Positions 1 to 11,335 of a DNA stretch of 64,000 bases are shown here, piece after piece. The DNA comes from Sweltsa coloradensis (Eukaryota > Arthropoda > Insecta > Plecoptera > Chloroperlidae). How positions within the stretch are numbered: position 1 is the first letter of the stretch; each line of letters opens with the position of its first letter. The notes below the pieces were generated by a model. It searched no databases and had not been told where the DNA came from. It saw only the letters and a program-made list of their open reading frames with translations. Made by a program: the position numbers and the translations under genes. The stretch lies in NCBI GenBank assembly GCA_024449915.1, contig JAMZAV010001721.1, forward strand, positions 124,001 to 188,000. Reading direction: 5' to 3'.

Positions 1-400
1 TTGCCCTGTCATGCAGTTGAAATTTCCCCCAAAAATTGAAAAAGGGTAACCCCTTTCCAAATTTGTCGATAAAGGGTCCAATTCGAAATTAATATTTTCT
101 GAGGTATTATTACAAAGGGAGTTCTCCCATTGACAAATAAATGATTATTTCTTGTCAAATCGTACAGATTTACACAGTTTACACGTGGGCAATAGGAGAA
201 TTGCCCTGTCGCGCAATTGAATTTTCCCCCAAAAATTCACTAAGGATAACCCTTTAGAAAAATGTCGATTAAGGGTCCGATTCGAAATCAATATTTTCTT
301 CTGTGTTTTTACTAAAGGAGTTCTCAAACTAATTAATTGTCAAATCGGACAGAAATTTACAGATTTACGGAAGGATACATACCGTACCTAGTTCAGGTTT
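1..400. repeat. 200-bp tandem duplication cut by the window edge
   Basis: TTGCCCTGTC starts at 1 and again at 201. The two units share TTTCCCCCAAAAATT, GTCGAT(A/T)AAGGGTCC, TTCGAAAT and a GTCAAATCG-ACAG end, at roughly 75-80% identity. The array may extend further left. A short GAGA tract lies at about 410-425. Confidence 0.8.
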
Positions 401-447
401 GACTCCTCTTGAGAGAGAGAGAGGGAGTGAATGAGTTCTTATAATTA

Positions 448-1141
448 TTAAGCGAGCGAAGCGAGCGTTTCCATTTGACTCTGCCGGAAAAATTAGTCAC
501 TGGTTTTGTTTTTTTTTTGTTTGTTTGTTTGTTTGTTTTTTTTTGTTTGTATGTCTCGCGATAACGTTCGAACGGAGGCTCGGATCGAGTTGAAATTTTG
601 ACCATCCGCAAGCTTTGTTCTCGATTGAATGCCATTAGTTTTGTGGCAAAATCGTTCAAAAAGTTAAAAAGTTACATTAAAGTTAATCGAAAGTTTTTTT
701 TCAAACTAACCGGCGACAAAATCTGAGATAGCCAAATATTTAGAATGTCCGTCCGGTCAAGAATATGTAAATTTTATTTTGATCCGATAAGTAGTGTAGA
801 TGGAAATTACATTATAACAAAAGTAACGTTGCCATGGCAACGAAAAGACGCGCGAAGTTTCTATCTAATACACTGCCACCTAGAAGTAATCAAAATACTT
901 TCGAGAAAGCAGTCTATTATTTGTCACCAAAGAGTTTAAATAGTTTTCCCAGGGAGTCAAGGTCCTCTAGATGGCGGTGGATTTTATCCACAAAGTAAAG
1001 GTTTTCACACACGGGTTTACCCAAATACCTTGGCAATAATAAATAATATTGGAAACGCAAACGCCATAAATTTTATGTGCAATGTGGGTCTAGCTATAGC
1101 ACGTGCTCGCTTATCAACGCGTCCAACTGAGCGTTTCCTAG
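448..1141 (+). mobile_element. H2 family Helitron-like element, copy 1
   Basis: The 5' end is TTAAGCGAGCGAAGCG; the 3' end has the inverted partner GCTCGCTTATC, then hairpin AACGC/GCGTT and TTCCTAG followed by T. No target duplication was seen. The T-rich 5' part and GTCCGTCCGGTCA, CATGGCAACG and AGATGGCGGTGG blocks are shared with copy 2. No coding capacity. Confidence 0.75.
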
Positions 1142-1242
1142 TCTAAAGATTAATTTGAAATAACATGAACATAATACTTGGAAAAACAACACTGTTTTGG
1201 GTGAAGAGATGAGGGTTGACATGAACTCATTAACATGAACGT

Positions 1243-1420
1243 GTGGCTCGTTGGTCTAGTGGTTAGCGTCTCTGCTTCCAATGCAGAAGGTCCCGGGTTC
1301 GATTCCCGCTTAAGTCAGAAGTTTTTTATCTTCTGATTTGGACTTAAGACCATCAGTTCTTGTCTTAGGAGTTTTTAAACGGTGACTTTGGAGCCGTCCT
1401 AGCAAAGAAGCAAGCAGCAA
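1243..1420 (+). mobile_element. SINE A: tRNA-like head (3'-truncated copy)
   Basis: GGCTCGTTGGTCTAGTGGTT is an A-box-like D-arm; TCTGC/GCAGA encloses a 7-base loop with CCA in anticodon position; GGGTTCGATTCCC is a B box. The 3' acceptor-stem half does not pair properly and the sequence continues into a shared body (TTCTGATTTGGACTTAAG, CGGTGACTTTGGAGCCGTCC), so this is a SINE head and not a tRNA gene. Confidence 0.8.
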
Positions 1421-1958
1421 TGTTTTCGGAGAAAATATACCATGTTATAGCTGGGTGTCCTTCAATCGCCAACACGTGGTATCTCAGTAGGTATAACCAG
1501 GTAGCAAAGATAGTTTATAAACATCAAGAAATGAATGCACGTCTACTAGTCAACCCTTCTCCGTATTTAAGTTTTCTCGTGCTCTGTTGTCAAAAATGCA
1601 GAATTTATCATGTATTGGGATAAACAGATTATTACAGATAAAACAATAGACCATAACAAACCGGACATCATTTTATGCAATACATCAAACAAAACTACTT
1701 ATTGACAATGCGGTCCCAATGAGTAACACTAAAGCGAAAAGTATCAAAATATAATAAACAATCATAGAAACTTATGATACAACCTTATTTCTAATAATTT
1801 TACATAAAACCGTCCCATTTGATTGAGAAACCAAATAAGTCCACGCTAATTACACCCTCGTAATTATGAAATAACGTGCTCATAAATATCAATATCAACA
1901 AAAATAAATGTAACTATGCTATCCCTAAATTACAACATAAAAAAAACTGCATTTTTTA
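1421..1958. other. AT-rich spacer, nothing recognised
   Basis: A 67-codon ORF begins at 1420 but shows no family features. The rest is low-complexity AT-rich sequence. Confidence 0.4.
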
Positions 1959-2973
1959 ATGAGCGAAGCGATCGTTTCCATTTGACTCTGCTGGAGAAAA
2001 TTGTCACTCTTTTTTTTGTTTTTTGTTTGTTTGTATGTCTCGCCATAACGTTCGAAGGGAGGGTTGGATCGAGTTGAAATTTGAACCATCTACAAGCTTC
2101 GTTCTTGATTAAATGCCATTAGTTTTGTGGCAAAATCGTTCAAAAGTTATAAAGTTACATTAAATATATTTTAAAGGTTTTTTTAAAAAACAACAGCGAC
2201 AAAATCTGAGGTGGCCAAATCATTTAGAATGTCCGTCCGGTCACGAATATGTTAATTTTATTTTGATCCGATAAGTACTGTAGATGAAAATTACATTTTA
2301 ACAAAAGTAACGTTACCATGGCAACGAAAGGTCGCAAGAAGGTATAGCTTTTTTGGATCATGATAACGTTCGAATGGAGGTTCGGATTGAGTTTAAATTA
2401 GGATTATCCGCAAGCTTTAATGTGGATTAAATGCCATTAGTTTTGTGCCAAAATCGTTCAAAAAATTACAAAGTTACGTTAAAGTTAATCAAATGTTTAT
2501 ATTTTTAAAATAAACAGCGACAAAAGCTGAGGAGACCAAATCATTTAGAATGTCCGTCCAGTCACGAATATGTTAATTTCATTTTGATCCGATAAGTAGT
2601 GTGGATGGAAATTATATTTTACCAAAAGCTACGTAACCATGGCAACGCAAAATTGAACGAGGTGCACTATGCACTGTCACCTAGAAGTAATCACAATAAT
2701 ATCGAGGAAGCATTTTATTATTTGTATCCAAAGAGTTAAAATAGTTTTCCCAAGGAAATGATGTCAAGGTCCTCTAGATGGCGGTGGATTTTATCCAGAA
2801 AGTAAAGGTTTTCCCAAGAGTTCACCCAAATACCTTGGCAATAATAAAAAATATTGGAAACATGGCCTCGTGGACAGCAAACGTCGCAAATTTTAAAATT
2901 TTAAGTAATGTGCAATGTTGGTATAGCTATGGCACGTTCTCGCTTATCAACGCGTCCAACTGAGCATTTCCTC
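1959..2973 (+). mobile_element. H2 family Helitron-like element, copy 2, with internal duplication
   Basis: Same sequence as copy 1, starting TTAATGAGCGAAGCGATCG. The central segment (CATAACGTTCGAA through CATGGCAACG) is present twice in tandem (about 2044-2325 and 2360-2645). The 3' hairpin is partly degraded (AACGC...GCATTTCCTCA), so it is probably older than copy 1. Confidence 0.75.
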
Positions 2974-3299
2974 ATTTTATTTCGGGGGATTAAATGCACG
3001 TTTTTTGCGTTTTACTCAGAGCAATGTTTAAATGACATTCGGTTTCTCAAATAACCGATTCAGTTAGTGTAACCTTAAAATAAAAGTAATTGAAGTAGTT
3101 ATTCAATTACTCAAAAAGTAACTAATTACTCTTACTCAAAAACGTTTACTCAATTTCTTTACAACACTGGTTATGGACAATGTATAATATCACAGGCAGC
3201 GCAATATGAGCTAACCGGTTGAAGCGCCCTAGTTTCTCAAGTCTGGTATGGGTTTAAGTCATTTTTTCATTACAATTTTTTCGCATCTTATAACTTAAT

Positions 3300-4045
3300 T
3301 TTTGCAATAAATGAACCACTAAGAATAGATCCTTATCACCTGTCAGAAAAAACAATTGACAAAATAGCAACAAATCTGGAATCCTATTTGTATACGTCCA
3401 AGGTAATCAACAACTGCATATCAGAACACTTTGCCCAAAACATAACTTATACACTAGTAGGCAAATCCAATCTAAAAGATAATAAAACCTAAATAAAAAG
3501 AAAAGTTAATGATGAGAAAATATTAGAATTTAAAAGTTAACTTGACATGCTCGACTGGAATACGGTGATTGAAAAGAAAACACCAGATGATAAATAAAAT
3601 GAATTTGAAAAATTATTTCTTGATACATTTGATAAATGTTTTCCACAACGCACATTAAAAGTAAATACATCTCTCAGAAACCAGCCCTGGATCACAATAG
3701 GCATACAAAAATTTAGATTAAACCTAAAATGTCTATTTTACATAAACAAACATTTAAAAACGGTTTTCACAGAAAATACATACAAGTCATACAAAACTAT
3801 TTATAAGAAAATCCTATTTGCTGCTTAAAAACGTCAAATGAACAAAACCATCGCAGATAGCACTTACAAGGCTTAACAGACTTGGAAAATTATAAACCGT
3901 CACACTAATAAGTCAGACAAGGGGCATGGCAAAGACATTAAATTAACCATTAATGGCTCTGAAATAACTGAACACGGGGATATTGCTAACACGTTCAATC
4001 ATAACTTTACATCAGTGGCAGAAAAACTAACTAATCACTAATCAC
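3300..4045 (+). mobile_element. LINE fragment (Jockey/CR1-like), region before the reverse transcriptase
   Basis: A broken + frame encodes FEKLFLDTFDKCFPQRTLKV, NQPWITIGIQKFRLNLKCLF, TYKSYKTIYKKILFAA and INGSEITEHGDIANTFNHNF. This matches the linker between endonuclease and reverse transcriptase in non-LTR elements (W.T.GI..S, KLY.Y.N.L). Several stops and shifts make it a dead copy. No ends were located. Confidence 0.7.
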
Positions 4046-4269
4046 TGGAGCCGAATTTACAAAATATCTTACTGATATGAACAACTTATACTTGCTCCTA
4101 CGAAAGAATGCAGATGCTTGGTAGTGGTGGGGGTTGAATGAATGGGCGGTAAATGGAATGTCGCCCTTGTGTATGAAAAAGAAATATCTTTTACCAAGCA
4201 AGCAAAATGTATCTATGCTAGATCACTGAGTTCCTCCGTGTGCTAGATCTACGCTGAGCTAGCGTGAGT

Positions 4270-4833
4270 AGAGTTGACAAAGTTTACAAAATTGTCAAAC
4301 ATGACATTTTTCGAGCTAGGTCCCATCGGCAAAAATCTCCCATAAGAAATAACATGGGGACGATCTTTATGCCGCGTGACCTTGGAGGATTTTGATTCAA
4401 AAAAATATCGACCATTATTGACGTCCTCTACAGCCTTTTCTGTATATTCTCTATATTTTGTTTTGTAATTTTGGGCAAGTAGTTTAGTCAAAATAGGCAG
4501 ATTACCAAGATGGGGTGTGATTTTGGAATGCATATTTTTGCGTGTTTGAGGGTATATTTGGGCACAGTTTCAAGACACGATGTTATAAAGGGGCATTTTA
4601 GATTGGTACTATGGTCTGGTATCTATGTAGACCAAAAAAGAAGCAGGTTAAAGCCGATTTAAGAAATTTCCCAAAACACCAATTTTCGCAAATTTCTGGA
4701 TCAAAAAAAATTAATAAATTTGTGTTAATTCACAGTTACAAGATATAATTTTTTCAACGGTCATTTTAGTGTAGTATAGTGCTATAGATCACGTGGTAAA
4801 AAATAATTTTTGGGGTTTTTTAGCCCCTTTAAC
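4270..4833 (+). mobile_element. family E element, copy 1 (5'-truncated)
   Basis: Shares GAGCTAGG(T)TCC, ATCGGCAAAAATCTCCCATA, GACCTTGGAGGATTTTGAT and the ATTTTAGTG-AGTAT block with other E copies at 14.8, 18.1, 40.5 and 51.4-52.7 kb. It ends at TTAGCCCCTTTAA, the inverse of TTAAAGGGG seen at the other end of intact copies. The antisense strand carries a 94-codon ORF ending DRPHVISYGRFLPMGPSSK, seen also in another copy. Confidence 0.65.
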
Positions 4834-5155
4834 ACAATTTCAAGTAGCCTACATTTTTTAAAAAATATAAATTTTTAAAAGTGTTATTTTATTGACTACT
4901 TCAATACCTATTTGAGGTACCAGTATTTCCTCGGGATTATTAATTGACCGCCAGCCGGAGCGGTAACGTAATTAACATAAGGGTCTCGCTCAGGTACTGG
5001 GACAAGTAAGGCCCGGTTTGAGTATAGTTGAACCCACGGAGGAATGATAACTTAACCCGTAGCCAGGTTGAACGCTAATGGTGGTCGGCAGCACCTATGC
5101 ATTAAACAATGTAGTCTTCCTGAGAGCCTCGAACCCAAAGCAAGGTCGACTGTAA
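4834..5155. other. spacer with unassigned repeat-like sequence
   Basis: No ORF of note. GC-richer 4940-5150 (GACCGCCAGCCGGAGCGGTA) differs from its AT-rich flanks and may be a fragment of an element I cannot classify. Confidence 0.3.
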
Positions 5156-5527
5156 CACACATAACAAAAACTTGTAGAAATACAGCCAAACCTTACACAC
5201 TCAAAGGAAATGAGATCTAAAAAAAGGGCCAAGCTCATCTACCCTTCCACATAAACGTACAGTGTCCCATAACAGCATCCTCGAAAAGCTTGGCAAAATA
5301 GAATTTGCGATTATTAATTTAACGTAGTAGTTTATCCAAGTTCTTTTTTTCTAATTAATTTAAACGTAAACATGCAAATTCTATTTTGCCAAGCTTTTCG
5401 AGGATGCTGTTATGGGACACTGTACGTTTATGTGGAAGGGTAGATGAGCTTGGCCCTTTTTTTAGATCTCATTCCTTTTGAGTGTGTAAGGTTTGGCTGT
5501 ATTTCTACAAGTTTTTGTTATGTGTGT
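5156..5527. mobile_element. foldback (inverted-repeat) element
   Basis: Left arm 5156-5308 and right arm 5374-5527 are near-perfect reverse complements around a 65-base AT-rich loop. The arms contain ACGTACAGTGTCCCATAACA and AAGCTTGGCAAAATAGAATT. No coding capacity; resembles a foldback MITE or a recent inverted duplication. Confidence 0.85.
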
Positions 5528-6359
5528 GATCTCATTACTTTTTCAAGTTCCATTACAAAATTATTTGTTAAAATATAATATTTTTATCAAAGTTGATTTA
5601 ATTTTTATGGTATTAGCAATAACAATAGGATGTAAAATATCTAGGCCCGGATTCATGTACATCCTGGGTATACGTGGTATAACCATGGTATAACGACGGT
5701 CTAAGGACTGGCTAAGTCTAGGCAACTCACATCCAATTAAAACTTTCCCATGTAACAACAAACGCACAACTAATGTTATTTTACACCTATTTCACTGCAG
5801 CCACAGCCATGTAAATCATCAGATAATCAAAAGAATATTGAAAATTTTCACCATCTTTTGTTTTACATTTTCATTAAAAGTGACAGGAGATTGCGTGAGC
5901 TTATTAAAAGAAGAGAAAAGGCTTATTATTGCCGTACATTTTGGAATAGCCTAGGACTATCATACCATTGTTTATCTGCATTAGGCTTTTAGTTATCAAA
6001 ACTGGTTATTTGTGCGGGAAGCGTGTCAGAACTAAGTTGTGCTGGCCTAGGGTTGGCTAAGAAAGGCCTAGGGCTGGTCAAACATGTAAGGTAAATATTT
6101 TTTTATCTAGTCCTATAGCCTAATGGAACTTTAGACATACACTGTTGTATTTTAAATAATTTTCTACATCTGGGCCTAGGCCAGGGATGGTTTCTGATTT
6201 GTTTTATGAGAGTATAATGACAACTTTTCTCGTTTCACACATAGAAGCAAAATTTAAAATGCCCGCCATTTGTTTACGTATCGCACTTTCCCGCCTAACT
6301 CTGTTTATACCGTCAACAAGTGTCAAGTAACTATGGTTACTTGTTGATTGTATGCCTAG
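5528..6359. other. intergenic, possible degraded transposon
   Basis: Short ORFs at 5493-5767 on both strands are unrecognised. TAGGCCCGGATTCATG near 5642 and CTGGGCCTAGGCC near 6173 look like decayed element ends. Nothing else is supported. Confidence 0.3.
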
Positions 6360-6512
6360 TGTATAAGGCTTATTTTAAAACCTTTATTTGGAAGCCTTTC
6401 AACAAACTTTTTCAACTTTTTTTTTTCAAAAGAGACTATATTTCTATAACCTTAATGTCCATGTAAAATATGAACATTGTAGTCCCACCCGTCTGGTCAG
6501 AATCGCGGGCCG
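6360..6512 (-). mobile_element. H1 family fragment
   Basis: Contains the H1 core block CTTAATGTCCATGTAAAATA and the adjacent CCCACCCG-CTGGTCAGAATCG, but neither terminus. Confidence 0.6.
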
Positions 6513-6523
6513 ACGTATTAGAT

Positions 6524-6565
6524 GTTAGCAGTAGTAGCAGTAGCAGTAGCAGTAGCAGTAGTAGT
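6524..6565. repeat. (AGTAGC)n-type trinucleotide tract
   Basis: About 40 bases of alternating AGT and AGC triplets. Confidence 0.85.
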
Positions 6566-7198
6566 CTTACTTAGCTAACATTTTGAGCATGTTTCAAGCC
6601 ATTTTTTTTACCAAGAAGGAATAATCGTACCCCAATAAAATTTGGCATGTGTTGTCAGGTACCTAAATCCCCTCGATTGTGATAGTTTTCAAGTTCACAT
6701 CACGTTACATGACGGCTGGGTAACACCTCGAAATCACCCCAACTCTGCTTGGTGTATAAGGTGCTTGAGTGTGTAGCGCACCGCGGCTTGGCTGCGGCGC
6801 CCTAACGGGCACCTAGGTCGTCAAAGTTCACTCTTAAACTATGAACATTACAAAACAAACAGAAACAGCACACAAGAACAAAAATAACATTTCACCTCTT
6901 TATTAATTCTCATATTAATATGAGAGTTATATAAAACCAGCTGTTTCAGTCGTTTAGTTTGGTCGTCAACAAGGTTCTCAACTTCTACGAGTCTTGCCAC
7001 AACCACAGACAGCGCTTGCTGCCTCCTTAGGATGTGTCTGAAATAATAAAACTACTCAGTATTATCTCAGCCTCGGTCTCATTACTGGAAGTGTAACTTT
7101 CGGTCGTTTCTTGATGGGAGTATCAACAATAGTATAAATATCAAAACCAGCACAAACAGCCGTCGAGTTTACACATGAGTGGCCGACTGATTGCGATA
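6566..7198. other. intergenic sequence; right end belongs to a dispersed repeat
   Basis: Between 7085 and 7197 the sequence (CAGCCGTCGAG-TTACACATGAG-GGCCGACTGAT) is the reverse complement of 19198-19290. The rest is unassigned. Confidence 0.45.
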
Positions 7199-7877
7199 TT
7201 AAGGCAGGACACCACCATAATTCTAACATTCTATGTTTATGAACGAAATCTTGAAAATTGTACGATTGTTAATTATAATTCACAATTTTTTACCATTGAT
7301 TTGCGGTGCTATAAGTTTTTATTGTTCAAATAACAATGAGTGAGACTTTTCATCGATTGTCTTCAATTATCCAAACTATTCAGGAGAAGATCAAATTATA
7401 TTTAGGCTTATTTTAAAGAGGAGGCAGAGCTTCGATTTCAGGGATTTGTTCTATTTTTTTAACAATGCACTGAGAAGACATTTTTGAATTGTCAAAACAA
7501 ATAAAAATTCAGATTTATAGAAGAAAATGGTTTAATTAATTGAATCTCAAGGTAGAAAATCAAATATCAATAATAGTAACCCTAAATTGATAAAAAAAAG
7601 TTACTGAAATCAGAGCTTTATGTCTCCTCTTTAAAATATGCTATCACCCGAATATTTTGGATTATTATTGAAGACAATCGATGGAAAGTCCCACTTATTG
7701 TTATTTGAACAATAAAAACTTATAGCAACGCAAAACAATGGTAAAAATAAGAACACAAATTAATTAGTTTAGAATTATAATTAACCATCGTACTAATTTT
7801 CAAGAGTTTTCGTTTATAAACATAGAGATTGAGATTATGGCGGAGATGTTAAAAATTATTATGGTGTCCTGCCTTAA
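7199..7877. mobile_element. foldback element with TTAA-flanked ends
   Basis: Left end TTAAGGCAGGACACCA, right end TGGTGTCCTGCCTTAA. About 240 bases of the arms pair imperfectly, including TTGTCTTCAAT and TTATTGTTCAAATAACAAT blocks. The centre (about 7440-7600) is unpaired. TTAA at both ends would fit a piggyBac-like MITE; no transposase. Confidence 0.7.
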
Positions 7878-8240
7878 CAGTACTTTAAAGTGTTAACGTA
7901 GCGTTTTCATACTAAATTTGACTGAATTCTTTATTACTACATTATTAATTACCTTGAATAACTTATTTGGTTACTCAACGTGATTTGGATGTGTTTTATT
8001 TCGATCGTCTCCCGAGGCCGCCATGTTTTAGGTATAAGAACGTTCTCATTCTCGATCTGGACCCTTCGTACGTTGCTTCTGACGTCACCGATGATCGATG
8101 ACGTCAAACTGAGAATGAGAATAAGAATAAGTCACGTTTTCAAGCAATCAGACACGTCCTTCCTCCCTTGATCGAAACATGCTTTATTACTTATTCATGA
8201 TAGGTTAGCTCGTCGTGACACACGTTCGTCAAAGCTTTTC
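7878..8240. other. intergenic, unassigned
   Basis: Contains two GACGTCA (CRE-like) sites at 8078-8107 and a short GAATGA/GAATAA tract. No gene is supported. Confidence 0.35.
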
Positions 8241-8350
8241 AATTAGGCATGCAGTAGGGAGGAGGAAAAATCCGGTACCGCCACGTAGCCTACTCCTTTC
8301 TAAAAGTACCAAGGGGACCAACGGCTTAACGTCCCATCCGAAAGTACGGT
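8241..8350 (-). mobile_element. fragment of the 5S-derived SINE body
   Basis: GTAGCCTACTCCTTTC, AAAGTACCAAGGGGAC and AACGTCCCATCCGAAAG match the body of the element at 11705-12035. Confidence 0.7.
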
Positions 8351-8504
8351 GTCACAAACACATAACTCGATCACTTGGCGTTTTCCTAGTTTTTATGATT
8401 CGTATTTGAAAGTTTAAAATTCAATGCGGTTATTTCAAATTTCAATTAATCGTTGATGACTAGCTACATGTGAGTTCGACTAACTTCTGATCGGGAGGTC
8501 GTTT

Positions 8505-8580
8505 AGAGGGGGCGCTAAACTTGGCCCAACTCAAATGCGCGCACTCAGGTGTTGATGATTTCTGCTGAACGGTTGGTAAA
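8505..8580. repeat. dispersed repeat, inverted copy at 61045-61115
   Basis: CCCAACTCAAATGCGCGCAC through CTGCTGAACGGTT reappears as its reverse complement at 61045-61110. No terminal structure was seen. Confidence 0.75.
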
Positions 8581-9010
8581 TAATGTCAATACCAAATTTT
8601 TCATTAATGTTAATTATTTGCTTTTATATTGATATCCGCACTTGGTTGCAAAAAAAAAACCTTGAGATCCATTGCGAGACTAAAGTCCTAAACGTGAAAA
8701 AATAGGAAATACAAAACATGGATTTGAATTCTGGAAATTCCCATCAAACCTTTTATCTTACGATTAAAGTAAATAACAAATTAACCTTCGTGTTCACAAT
8801 GATTTAAAAGTTGATATCCAGTAAGCAAATTTGAGTTAAAAAATCTGGTCATTTTGAATTAATTCCCAAAGTTGTCCAAAAAGGAGTAAATTTCTCTGAT
8901 TTAAAAAAATTTTAACTAAAAATCAATTACCTAGTTTAGGAATACGCGTACTGCAAATCATAGATGTATTCTTTGTTCATTTGACCATGTAATTTGATAA
9001 CAACGGAAAG

Positions 9011-9313
9011 TTAAGCGCTTAAACTTGTATCTGCGCCAGCCCCAGCAAATCCTCTTAAAAGACTGTTGGCTAGAGCTCGAGCAAACCAGGCTTTGACGCA
9101 GAATGCAGAGCTAGAGTCTGGATCACTTGGAAGCTCTATCGTTTGTCCTATCGCGTTGCGGTTTGCACCCAAAATGGCAAGTAAGTACGTGTGATTGTTG
9201 CTATCAGAGCACACTTTCCATAAAGTTCTATCAATTTCAGTATAACAGACAGTTAATATGCCACCAAAAGTGTAATTTGCTGTTATTTCCCTTAAGGTAT
9301 GTTTAGGCATCAA
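9011..9313 (-). CDS. unrecognised 100-codon ORF
   Basis: ATG to stop on the minus strand. The product begins MMPKHTLREITANYTFGGIL and has a small-residue C-terminus (LLRGFAGAGADTSLSA). I do not recognise a family. It is richer in GC and codon-like towards its end than the flanks. No promoter, splice context or repeat partner was visible. It could be a remnant of a transposon gene or chance. Confidence 0.25.
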   Translation of the reverse strand: MMPKHTLREITANYTFGGILTVCYTEIDRTLWKVCSDSNNHTYLLAILGANRNAIGQTIELPSDPDSSSAFCVKAWFARALANSLLRGFAGAGADTSLSA

Positions 9314-9426
9314 TATAAAATAAATATTGTAATTTTTCTATGGCAACTTCTGCTTACCTTTTTTAAAAATATTCAAAAAATTAAAAAAAAATTGTGTGGA
9401 AATAGGGGTCGATAAAATCGACAAAT

Positions 9427-9466
9427 CCAGCTAATTTAAAAACATGCTAAAAATTAGCTGGATTTG
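9427..9466. repeat. short hairpin
   Basis: CGACAAATCCAGCTAATTT and AAATTAGCTGGATTTGTCG, about 19 bp perfectly paired around a short A-rich loop. Confidence 0.85.
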
Positions 9467-9727
9467 TCGATGAAGCGAACTTTTAATATATACTTCTAAC
9501 GTAGTAAAACGTTGGCTCAAGCTCAAACGAACAGCGATCACATAGCTTTGGTTTACGAATCACTTGACTAATAAACAAATTACGTAATAGATTATGTTTA
9601 TTTAATTCAATTTACTTCAATCCACTTCATTTTTTTTTAAATATAGTAGAATACATTGTAAATCATCAAATTTGGTATACCCCTGTGAGAGTGAATCTTA
9701 AGGTAGGACATACCATGCTAAGTTGAA

Positions 9728-10302
9728 AGTTGTAGTTTATGTCTTAGTAATTTGTAACACATATTTATGTTAGGTTAGAATTGAACGTGAATGTCAACAA
9801 ATAAATTAAAAGTTGTAGTTTATATCCTAGTAATTCGTAACAAATATTTATGTTAGGTTAGAATTAAACGCGAATGTAAACAAATAAATTAAAAGTTGTA
9901 GTTTATGTCTTAGTAATTTGTAACACATATTTATGTTAGGTTAGAATTGAACGTGAATGTCAACAAATAAATTAAAAGTTGTAGTTTATGTCTTAGTAAT
10001 TTGTAACACATATTTATGTTAGGTTAGAATTGAACGTGAATGTCAACAAATAAATTAAAAGTTGTAGTTTATGTCTTAGTAATTTGTAACACATATTTAT
10101 GTTAGGTTAGAATTAAACGTGAATGTCAACAAATAAATTAAAAGTTGTAGTTTATATCTTAGTAATTTGTAACACATATTTATGTTAGGTTAGAATTGAA
10201 CGTGAATGTTAACAAATAAATTATTAGTTGTAGTTTATATCCTAGTAATTCGTAACAAATATTTATGTTAGGTTAGAATTAAACGCGAATGTAAACAAAA
10301 TA
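9728..10302. repeat. 83-bp tandem repeat, seven units
   Basis: AGTTGTAG occurs every 83 bases at 9811, 9894, 9977, 10060, 10143 and 10226, and AGTTGAAAG opens the first unit at 9728. Units share TTATGTTAGGTTAGAATT. Units 2 and 7 share private variants (ATCCTAGTAATTCG, AACGCGAATGTAAAC). Confidence 0.95.
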
Positions 10303-10777
10303 ATATTAATTACATGTTGATATTCTCAATAAAAAAATTAATATTATTCAATGCAGTTTCTTGGAGAATGTTTATAATAATACTAATAGCATTAAAAAGT
10401 TTGACAAGACAAATAATCTATTTCTGGCTCCCAAGGTTTTACAGAATATGATTCACTTAAACAAAACATTCTGTAAGCGACTTTGTTCCAAAATTGTACA
10501 ATTATATGTAATATTAATAAGCCAATTGGTTAATTAAGCAAAATTTTGTTGCCAATACAAAATGCTGACAATAATTAAGATCAAACATAACAATAAAAAT
10601 TACCTGGGCCTAGAATGTTTTTTGATGATAACGCATTTTGCAATAGCATGAAACAAGTTATTGACAACTACAAAATGATCAACATTGTTAAAAAAGAACA
10701 ATCCCCTCAGAGATATTTTAGTTAACAAGTTCTTGAAATACATCTGAGCTAGCACAATGATTTTCTCATAATAATGT

Positions 10778-10880
10778 AATCCAATTCAATCTAATTCAAT
10801 TCGATTCGATTCAATTCATTCGATTCGATTCGATTCAATTCAATTCAATTCAATTCAATTCAATTCAATTTAAATTAACT
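10778..10880. repeat. (ATTCA/ATTCG)n pentanucleotide microsatellite
   Basis: Continuous AATTC-based pentamers, with ATTCG variants in the first half. Confidence 0.93.
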
Positions 10881-11015
10881 CAACTAAATTTAAATTAACT
10901 GAATTGAATTTTATTCAAATCAAATTCTTGACCTCTCTAGACTGTTGGAATGTACTTGAATCGACCGTGGAAATATTTGAAAACAAAACAAAACTCTGTT
11001 CAGAGTAAAAAAACA

Positions 11016-11021
11016 TTTATT
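11016..11021 (-). terminator. poly(A) signal AATAAA of the NRF-6-like gene
   Basis: AATAAA on the minus strand about 285 bases past the TAA stop, followed by a T-rich and then TG-rich stretch, as expected of a cleavage and polyadenylation region. 11022-11303 would be the 3' UTR. Confidence 0.6.
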
Positions 11022-11303
11022 GATTTAACAAATTAAAAAAAGAGTTTTAAAAACACGTTATTAAATAAGTAATAATGATTTTAAAAATACAAGTTTTGAC
11101 CATAATGGTGATTCCTAAGAACCATTCAATGTCACCATACTGTTGTTAATTAAATAAAATCTTAAATTATTAAAAACATGCATAAAATAAAATTCAAATG
11201 AAACAAATATATATTGATAACGATGATTGTTGCTGATTAACAAATTAATTGGGCAGCTACAAGTTCTGTGGCCGATCTTGGAGAACATTTTCTTCTCTTG
11301 TTT

Positions 11304-11335
11304 TTACTGCGATTTTTCTACGAGTTTTGAACCGT
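11304..11335 (-). CDS. NRF-6-like exon 12: last ten codons and stop
   Basis: Acceptor TTATTTTTGCAG at 11336-11338 and beyond. In the phase set by exon 11 it reads HGSKLVEKSQ and a TAA stop at 11304-11306. Another frame of the same DNA is open longer (RFKTRRKIAVKTREE), but the exon 11 junction does not support it. The rest of this exon is 3' UTR. Confidence 0.78.

Noticed and set aside
1243..1320. Functional tRNA gene
   Set aside because: A and B boxes and an anticodon stem are present, but the acceptor stem does not pair and the sequence is a repeated SINE head.
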